Assembly: GCA_949316235.1 (NCBI GenBank)
Contig: OX438741.1
Coordinates: forward strand, 15,067,124 to 15,131,123
Length of the DNA stretch: 64,000 nt
Direction: 5' to 3'
From: Oegoconia quadripuncta
Taxonomy: Eukaryota; Arthropoda; Insecta; Lepidoptera; Autostichidae
Every line of letters begins with the position of its first letter. Position 1 is the stretch's first letter. Below, piece by piece: positions 57,069 through 64,000 of the stretch. The position numbers and the translations under genes were made by a program. Below the pieces are notes generated by a model. That model saw only the letters and a program-made list of their open reading frames with translations. It did not search any database and had not been told where the DNA came from.

Positions 57069-57250
57069 CTTTTTTTTTTTTTTTTTAATCTTATTTATTT
57101 TATAAGCCATACATCATATGATTAAGCCGGCTTAAAATTAAAACAATGTTACTTAAACTTTAGGTGTGACTTTAAAACAAACAAAAAAAAAATTATAATG
57201 TCATTCTTATCTAATCTAAACTTGGGATTACTGCTTAAAGACTATTTTTA
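57069..57250 (-). mobile_element. Short retroposed insert with 13-bp target duplication
   Basis: A T run of about 18 bases on the plus strand opens a 182-base insert flanked by AGGTACGTTAGTC at 57056-57068 and 57251-57263. It is a 5'-truncated, poly(A)-tailed retroposon of unknown parent. Confidence 0.8.
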
Positions 57251-57263
57251 AGGTACGTTAGTC

Positions 57264-58532
57264 TTTATGAATGAACAATTACTCGTATTGAATTCCGTTA
57301 GCGATTAGGCCGCCTAATTTGTAGTTTCTAATTGTGTTAAAAGTTAAAAATACGTTCGAAACTGAACCGATTTTCAAAAAACATGTTCAATCTTAATTGT
57401 TATTGAAATTGTTATATTATTTTTCAAATTGTTACCTATATTGTTATTGAAATTGTTATGTTGTTATTCAAATTGTTATGTTGTTATTCAAATTGTTGTA
57501 TTGTTATTCAAAATGTTATTAACCTTATATTTTTATTGAAAAATTCAAAAGAGAAGGAGGTTATATGTTCGTCTGTGTATACTTTCTTTTTGTTTGTTTG
57601 TATACGCTTTATTGTACAAAAAGGCAATATATTAATTTTACATTGATACAGAATATATCAATATGTCTGGTTAAGATAGATGATGCACTCCGGAGAACGG
57701 GAATGGAACCTTACTGAAACGAAGAACTTGTTTGCCAATTTTTGGCGATTCAATTATGCATTGGAGACATCGCATCCAAGGTTGCACTGCTTCACCGTGC
57801 TTTATTTAGGTGTATTAGATATTAATCCTGCGCTGACGGGTAATTTTAGTTTTGGGAGCTCCACAACATTATCGCTGCTGCTAAATTTATATACATTTAG
57901 ACAATGTCAAAAAACTGTGCTAAGATAGTGCCAAATAGTGTAGTGTAAACCAACATTTAAATCCAAATATAGATGTTTTTTGTTGGAAAAGCAGAAGATT
58001 GGTATTCCGGACCACTACCTTTCCACTGTCTTCATATCATGAGAATAATCTATGAAGCAGTAGGAGGCTGTGAATTGGATCCATAGCTTGGGCATCACAA
58101 ATCGAAATAGTTTTATAATTATAACGTGTATACGAATATGAAATCGAAAATTGCAATAATTTCTTAAAAAATTATTCTATAATAATAATTTCAATAACTT
58201 AATTAGGTATATTTTATTAATTGAATCCAATATGTTACGAGAATAATCTTACACAATGTCCATTTACCAATAACGTTAGTTTTAATTTGATAACACCAAA
58301 CACATTTCAAAATTCCATTTGTCCCACGACAAACCCTCAGGTTTCAGCAGAATACCAGTGTTTTGCCCGCCTCGGGCAAATTCATACACTGAGCTGTAGC
58401 CTTTTTGTATACTGCGGCACACACATAATATTTGTTGTTTCTGTACTTGTGTTTTATTGTTTTAGTTGTATTTTTCATATGTAAAATTTGTTATGTGTGT
58501 GTACTGTACATGGATGCAAATAAATGCCTATA

Positions 58533-58535
<3 letters not shown>
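57264..58535. other. No gene seen
   Basis: Contains TTGTTATTCAAATTGTTATG tandem units at about 57395-57520 and a segment similar to 7325-7410. The open frames at 57680-57928 and 58221-58484 show no domain. Confidence 0.4.

Positions 58536-58583
<48 letters not shown>
58536..58583 (+). repeat. (TA)n microsatellite
   Basis: A pure TA tract of about 48 bases just downstream of a short spacer from the LINE 3' side. Confidence 0.95.
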
Positions 58584-58591
<8 letters not shown>

Positions 58592-59095
58592 CAAAAGAAA
58601 TTGTGCCACTGCAGTTAATTATTTAATATTTTAAGTGAGCATTCTGGCGTCACGTGTTGCTGGAATCCTCTTTTTCATACGCAGTCTATTTTAAGTATGA
58701 TTATAATTTATATCCCAAAAAAACTGTTCCATATTGACAGCCTCAGAATTAGTGGTGATCGAACGTCTAACCTTATTTGGATTAAATCGAACGCTATGGT
58801 GTAATCACAGTGACCACATCATGATACACGTGACCATGTGACATACTTAGATATCTGCTATCGTCATTGATTTATTGAAATGAAATGAAATGAAATGAAA
58901 TGAAAATCATTTATTCATGTAGGCAATACAATATACACTTATGAACGTCATTTGTTTTTTAAACTACCACTAGCTCGGAACGCGACCACTACTGAGAAGA
59001 GCTAGCGAGAAACTCAGAGGGTTTGTCTCTTTTCAATAAATCATGTACAATCAAGAAAGGTTACAACAATTTTATATATCGAGTAGAGGAGCCGT

Positions 59096-61987
59096 TTAAT
59101 CCCATGGATTACTTTCATTAATATAGTCTGAAATTTTGTAATATCCCTTTTTACATAATTTTTGTTTTATAATAAGTTTAAATTTATTAAGCGTAAGATT
59201 CCGTATATCCATGGGAACCTTGTTGTAGAAGCGCACACATTGACCTCTGAATGACTTATTAACTTTACTAAGTCTACTAAAAGGTACAGCTAATTGATTT
59301 TTGCTCCTTGTATTGACATTATGTCGGTCACAATGTTTCTCGAATGAATATATATTTCTCTTAACATATACAAGATTTTCATATATATATTGTGACGAAA
59401 ATGTTAAAATATTAATTTCTTTAAATATTTGTCTTAATGTATCTCTTGACCTTAATTTATAAATTGCACGAATAGCTCGTTTCTGTAAGAGAAATATGCT
59501 ATCTGTATCAGCAGCGTTTCCCCACAGCAAGATACCATATGACATCAAGCTGTGAAAGTAGCTGAAGTAGACTAAGCGCGCTGTTTCAATATCACAGATA
59601 TTTCGAATTTTCTTAACAGCATATGCGGCAGAACTGAGTCTTTTCATTAGTTTTTTAATATGGGGTCCCCACTGTAACCGAGAATCTAAAGTCATACCAA
59701 GGAATACAGTTGTGTCCACAAGTTCCAACTGTTCATGTTTAATTCTTATTTTGGTGGCAACCTGTTCAACATTAGGTAATGAAAATCTAAGACATTTCGT
59801 TTTGTTCTCATTAAGGAGCAAGTTATTGACTGTGAACCATTCGACTATTTTTGAGACAGCATTATTCACTTCGTCATATGCTAATTGATATCTGTCAACT
59901 TTAAATATTAAAGAAGTGTCATCAGCAAACAATACGATCTCGTGTCTTTCCTTAGCGAGGTGAGGTAAATCGTTGATATAAACTAAAAATAGGAATGGTC
60001 CCAGTATTGAACCCTGCGGTACGCCCATGCTAACTGCAGATCCTGATGATCTCTCTCCATTGATATCAACCCTCTGAATTCGATCACGTAGATATGATTT
60101 CATTAGGCTGAGTGCTTGGCCCTGGACGCCATAATGGTGTAGTTTCATAATTAAGATGTCATGGTGGACGCAATCGAAAGCCTTGGACAGATCACAAAAG
60201 ATGCCAAGGGCGTCCTGTGAACCCTCCCAGGCATCAAAAATATGTTGTAACAACTCAATACCGGCATCTGTTGTCGAACGTCCCTTAGTGAAACCAAATT
60301 GTTTGGTTGTAATCAAATTATTCAAATTGAAATGTGAGAGCAATTGATTTAAAATTAAGCTTTCAAATATTTTACTTAAAGTCGGTAAAATTGAGATCGG
60401 TCGGAAGTTTGTACGAACTTGAGTATCACCAGACTTAAATAACGGAATTACTTTACTATGCTTCATCATATCAGGAAACACAGCATTATTAGTACACTGG
60501 TTGAAGATAATAGCTAAATGAGGAGCAATATCCTCTATAATAAAACTAATTATTTTAACTGATAGACCATGAAGATCCGCTGTCCTTTTCATATTTAAAG
60601 ATTTAAATGTCTTAATAATACATAATGGTGTAACGTGATGAAATTTAAATACATCGGTACATTCGGTTACATTTTGTTTTAGTAATAATTCAGCGAGAGT
60701 GGGGGAAGAATTAAGAGACCTAGTTATCGATACTGGAATGTTAGTGAAAAAACTTTCAAACGCGTCCGCGATTTCAGGAGCATTAGTTAATGTTTGACCT
60801 TCTACGTTAATTTGGTAATCGAAACTACGAGTTTTGACTTTCCCAGTTTCAGAGTTGATTACTTGCCAGGTCGTCTTAATCAGGTTTGAGCTACTTATAA
60901 TCTTGTTACGAACGAACATAGACTTGGCTATCGTACATACTTGCTTAAATAGCTTTGAGTAGTTCCTGACATAGTTTACAAAAAGCTCATTCTGATTTAT
61001 TGTTTTTTCTTCATATAGCTCGTAAAGTTTTTCTCTACTTCGATGTATGCCCACTGTGGCCCAGTCACTAAACTTCAAGCCATCATTAATTTTTATTAAT
61101 TTTGTTTTAAAAACAGAGTCGAATTCATTCTTCGTTAAATTAAATAAAGTATTATATAGTTTATTCGGATCCTTACAGTAGGATAAGGTGGGTAATTTAA
61201 CTTTAACATTATTACTAAAGGTTTTTAGCCGACCTTCATTTATAGGATTACATATTATAAGTCTTGTGTTATATTTTCCATTAAATGCAAAAGTAGCCAA
61301 CTGACCACTATGATCCGATTTTAATTTATTAATTATGTTCTTGTAAGTTGGTTCAACATTTGTGAATATATTGTCGATACAAGTTGCTGTCGAAGAAGTA
61401 ATTCTAGTAGGCTCTAGAAATAAGTTTTTGAGGTTATGACAATTGAATAACGATAATAACAAATTACTAAATGGAGATGAACTATCTAAGAGATCTATAT
61501 TAAAGTCGCCACAGACAATGACACATTTATTATTATTACAGATTTTATTTAAAACTTCATCCATAACTTTTTCAAAAGTCGTAAATAATGACTTCCCACG
61601 TCTGTATACGCTTACTACAACAAGCTGCTCCAATTCTACACAAGCGAGTTCGATAGTTTTTTCAACAGACAAATTGACGATGTCGGTACGTTCTTTGTAT
61701 TTTAAATTGTTACGAACAATTATCAAAGAACCCCCATGATTCGCTGTTTGTCTGTTAAATGAACTACCAACCTGGTGATTTTTGAAACTAAACATGAACT
61801 GTTCTGACGTAATCCAGTGCTCAGTGATACATAGTATATCAATTTCGTTGGAGATCAAAAACAGTTCAAGTTCAAACTCTTTGTTATACATGCCGCCCTG
61901 AATATTTTGGTGCACCAGGTTTATTTTACAGATATTTTTTTCGCGTGAATTTTTATTTTTATTGGTACTTTTTAAATTATTTGACAT
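59096..61987 (-). CDS. LINE ORF2: endonuclease and reverse transcriptase (intact)
   Basis: A 963-residue retrotransposon protein, open from ATG to stop. Residues about 25-230 form an APE-type endonuclease: LVHQNIQGG, a catalytic Glu in ITEHWI, GDFNIDLLD near residue 160 and the terminal SDHSG near 223. The reverse transcriptase follows, with the finger motif FRPISILPTLSKIFE, palm motif A (DLSKAFDCVHHD, near 600), GVPQGSILGPFLF and the catalytic FADDTSLIF near 688. A C-terminal region with LSSAAYAVKKIR and GILLWGNAADT ends in a basic segment. The order and motifs fit the CR1/Jockey-like group of LINEs. No stop or frameshift is seen, so the copy may be young. Related but broken copies of this C terminus occur at 41.0, 45.1 and 50.5 kb. 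Confidence 0.95.
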   Translation of the reverse strand: MSNNLKSTNKNKNSREKNICKINLVHQNIQGGMYNKEFELELFLISNEIDILCITEHWITSEQFMFSFKNHQVGSSFNRQTANHGGSLIIVRNNLKYKERTDIVNLSVEKTIELACVELEQLVVVSVYRRGKSLFTTFEKVMDEVLNKICNNNKCVIVCGDFNIDLLDSSSPFSNLLLSLFNCHNLKNLFLEPTRITSSTATCIDNIFTNVEPTYKNIINKLKSDHSGQLATFAFNGKYNTRLIICNPINEGRLKTFSNNVKVKLPTLSYCKDPNKLYNTLFNLTKNEFDSVFKTKLIKINDGLKFSDWATVGIHRSREKLYELYEEKTINQNELFVNYVRNYSKLFKQVCTIAKSMFVRNKIISSSNLIKTTWQVINSETGKVKTRSFDYQINVEGQTLTNAPEIADAFESFFTNIPVSITRSLNSSPTLAELLLKQNVTECTDVFKFHHVTPLCIIKTFKSLNMKRTADLHGLSVKIISFIIEDIAPHLAIIFNQCTNNAVFPDMMKHSKVIPLFKSGDTQVRTNFRPISILPTLSKIFESLILNQLLSHFNLNNLITTKQFGFTKGRSTTDAGIELLQHIFDAWEGSQDALGIFCDLSKAFDCVHHDILIMKLHHYGVQGQALSLMKSYLRDRIQRVDINGERSSGSAVSMGVPQGSILGPFLFLVYINDLPHLAKERHEIVLFADDTSLIFKVDRYQLAYDEVNNAVSKIVEWFTVNNLLLNENKTKCLRFSLPNVEQVATKIRIKHEQLELVDTTVFLGMTLDSRLQWGPHIKKLMKRLSSAAYAVKKIRNICDIETARLVYFSYFHSLMSYGILLWGNAADTDSIFLLQKRAIRAIYKLRSRDTLRQIFKEINILTFSSQYIYENLVYVKRNIYSFEKHCDRHNVNTRSKNQLAVPFSRLSKVNKSFRGQCVRFYNKVPMDIRNLTLNKFKLIIKQKLCKKGYYKISDYINESNPWD

Positions 61988-62058
61988 ATTATTTCCAATT
62001 AAAATATTATTACTTGTAACCTTAACTTGGCCAGAGGAGGTCTCTGTTGTCTTATTAT

Positions 62059-63660
62059 CTAATTTAAATTATTGGAAACATATTCCAATACGTTCATATT
62101 ACAATTTGTCTGCTCAATAGGAGCTGATTTTGCCTGTTCAATAGAAACAGGTTTTTCTTTAGCCAACGTATTGTTGGCTGAGTTATACAAATAATAATAT
62201 AAAATGTTGCAAATGCTATGTTTGCTATATCTATTGAGATAATACATATCTCTAGTCTGATGAAACTTTGAACTAATTATACTATTAGTGTCTATCATGT
62301 GAAATTTAGAAAATCTACACGTTAAAGTATGGAACGTCAAATTTAATTGGTGTCTGATATTGTTTTCATAGTCCGAACTATGACTGAAGGGAAAGGCAAA
62401 AAGTACAATTTTATTTACATTTTTTAGGTCATTCAATTGACCAAAATAATTTATAATTTGTCTTTTATTAGTATTTCCCCTCCTGCCTACACATATTATT
62501 AATGTAGTATTCCTGGGGTATTCGGAAGCTAATATACATTTTAAAATGTCACAGTATGAAGCCCCAGGCATACAATGATTAATAATCGCTGGGCCCATAC
62601 GACGACTAAGTTGTAAACCGAGTTGTTTACCAATCTCATCACAATAGATACGTATGTTCGAGAGGGAGGCACTTTTACATACCGAAGCGACTGTGACACA
62701 CGGTTCCACCGCCTGGCTTGGGGAAACACTCGCAGGCCGGGTCGAGCCGGGCGAAGTCGCGTCAGAATCACAAAGGTGATTATTTATCAAAGAATTAAAT
62801 CTATCATTATTATAATTACCTAACTCCACCAACTCATCGAAGGCCAGTTCGCACTCCCGCAATTCTTTTTGCGAGGTTTGGTATTTATCATTGATAAGCC
62901 TTAACGACTCGGTTAGCCTATCAATTTCGGACCGAAGGTTCCGTGTGTCACGTTCAAAACCTAACCTTGAATTATCTAGATTTAATTGACAGGTTTGTAG
63001 GTCCTGCACTAATTTACAATTGTCTCTCTTTAAATTGGCATATAAAGTATTTACGTTATTTTTCTTAAGTGATCGTTGAGTGGTTTTGATAATTTTTTTG
63101 GTTTTAGCATATTTTTTCAACTTGTTTCTGCTCAAGGTTACATTTATGGATCGAGGGCTCATTGTGTCGTTTACAGTTAGATCTATGATTCCCGAATGAT
63201 TAAGAACCGGTTTAGTTTGTGATTTATCGGACGAGGTGTCGGACGCGCCGCTGGTACTTCCCATCAACTCATTGTATAATGACTGAGTTCGCGATGACTT
63301 GATAGAATCTATTTCGAATTGTAATAAATTAATTTGTAAGTGCGCGTCGCGTAATTCTGATTCCAGTTCAGTGATGCGTTTAAGTGAAAGTTCAAACTCT
63401 TCCCTGTCCCGGTCAAACTCATTCACTATACGCTGGAGCCGGTTGCGCTGGTCTTCAGTATCCATTAATTGGATATGCAGTTCCGACATCTCATCCTTAA
63501 GAGCCTTATTTTTATTAATTATCGTAAGTGCTTCCTTCTCATTTTCGTTGTGTTCTTGCAATAACCTCTCACACAAAGCCTTGGAGTCTCGCAGTTCTTG
63601 CAACGTCAATTGCAGTTTGTCCTCCAGCTGACGGGTTGCAGTACCACGAGTAGTAGGCAT
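62059..63660 (-). CDS. LINE ORF1: coiled-coil and esterase-like (SGNH) protein
   Basis: 533 residues, ending 71 bases before the ATG of ORF2 on the same strand. The first half is a long coiled coil rich in Leu, Glu, Arg and Asp (about residues 8-125 and 205-290), with a basic patch (RNKLKKYAKTKKI) between. Residues about 325-505 look like the esterase (SGNH-fold) domain known from ORF1 of CR1/L2-type LINEs: IYCDEIGKQLG at the block I position, IICVGRRGNTNK at block III and a final His-containing block (RYSKHSICNILYYYL). The GDS nucleophile motif appears as CDE and the GxND block as GRRGN, so esterase activity looks lost. ORF1 proteins coat the LINE RNA. Confidence 0.85.
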   Translation of the reverse strand: MPTTRGTATRQLEDKLQLTLQELRDSKALCERLLQEHNENEKEALTIINKNKALKDEMSELHIQLMDTEDQRNRLQRIVNEFDRDREEFELSLKRITELESELRDAHLQINLLQFEIDSIKSSRTQSLYNELMGSTSGASDTSSDKSQTKPVLNHSGIIDLTVNDTMSPRSINVTLSRNKLKKYAKTKKIIKTTQRSLKKNNVNTLYANLKRDNCKLVQDLQTCQLNLDNSRLGFERDTRNLRSEIDRLTESLRLINDKYQTSQKELRECELAFDELVELGNYNNDRFNSLINNHLCDSDATSPGSTRPASVSPSQAVEPCVTVASVCKSASLSNIRIYCDEIGKQLGLQLSRRMGPAIINHCMPGASYCDILKCILASEYPRNTTLIICVGRRGNTNKRQIINYFGQLNDLKNVNKIVLFAFPFSHSSDYENNIRHQLNLTFHTLTCRFSKFHMIDTNSIISSKFHQTRDMYYLNRYSKHSICNILYYYLYNSANNTLAKEKPVSIEQAKSAPIEQTNCNMNVLEYVSNNLN

Positions 63661-64000
63661 TTTAAACGTAAAAGTAATACGTAAACGTTGATAAGATCGT
63701 CAATCAACGAGATGTAAATTATGAGCTATGCGAAATAGCGGTTAGTCGTGTGAGGAGTTATGGCTAGCACACCTACCTTACAATAAAATATCAACCAACT
63801 GTGATAACGTGAATATTTTGGGTTGTTTTATGTAAATAGTGCACTTTAAACCCTTTTAGTGATATAGATTACACAGTTTTGTTTCGAATTACACTTTATA
63901 TTTGAATTCTCACAACGGTCAATTTCGCACTAATTAACACCTAGTTACACGTAGAAAGCATATAATTTATCTATAAAAACACCTTTAATCGTTATGAAAC

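Larger units (their letters stand above)
58874..63960 (-). mobile_element. Near full-length CR1-like LINE with both ORFs open
   Basis: The element comprises a 5' UTR of up to about 300 bases (boundary not defined, above 63660), ORF1, ORF2, a 3' UTR of about 180 bases and a 3' tail of (ATTTC)n units seen on the plus strand as repeated GAAAT at 58879-58903. A short microsatellite tail rather than poly(A) is usual for CR1-type LINEs. Both coding frames are unbroken over 4.5 kb. Confidence 0.85.

Noticed and set aside
62541..62771. Overlapping frames within the LINE ORFs (also 60156, 61443, 62623 and 63299)
   Set aside because: They are shadows of ORF1 and ORF2 in other frames.

Overview
This is a repeat-rich eukaryotic window that looks like nuclear DNA of a moth or butterfly. 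The grounds are spliced genes with GT/AG introns, animal house-keeping genes, a low GC background, two dense tRNA-derived SINE families, Helitron-like, hAT-like and THAP-bearing elements, and many LINE remnants of types familiar from Lepidoptera. Almost all real genes are spliced, so most were rebuilt by hand from exon pieces with matching intron phases; exon coordinates are in the entries.

Layout. 1-20 kb has no complete gene. It holds two tandem pairs of poly(A)-tailed retroposons (2181-3004 and 9270-10062), SINEs, a long (CA)n tract, a MITE split by a 2.85 kb insertion carrying an OTU-protease relic (11839-15038), and a MITE carrying a THAP-domain exon (16568-16916). At 20-26.5 kb a divergent gene pair starts: the first coding exon of a MYLIP/Dnr1-type FERM protein on the minus strand (20005-20088) and the complete four-exon V-ATPase subunit G gene on the plus strand (21366-26235). 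From 28.5 to 36.1 kb on the minus strand lies a complete seven-exon serine protease homologue whose catalytic Asp and Ser are replaced. Its last codons run into a minisatellite. Directly upstream (36.3-37.8 kb) is a small secreted Gly/Tyr- and Val/Pro-rich protein gene. 44.4-49.1 kb, minus strand, is a three-exon cytochrome c oxidase subunit 4 gene with a 102-codon ORF inside intron 2. 51.5-52.6 kb is the 3' terminal exon of an unrecognised acidic protein. 55.4-55.5 kb is the terminal exon of a second serine protease homologue, with Val at the catalytic serine. 58.9-64 kb is a LINE with both ORFs open, possibly a recent and active copy.

The protein genes are ordinary metabolic, secretory and signalling genes. 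The most unusual content is in the repeats: a five-copy family of poly(A) retroposons with their own target-site duplications and one chimeric 3' end, a nest of element within element at 42.1-43.8 kb, a 5S rRNA-derived SINE, and three hAT-type elements with perfect 8-bp target duplications. I saw no bacterial-type system, CRISPR array or genuine tRNA or rRNA gene.
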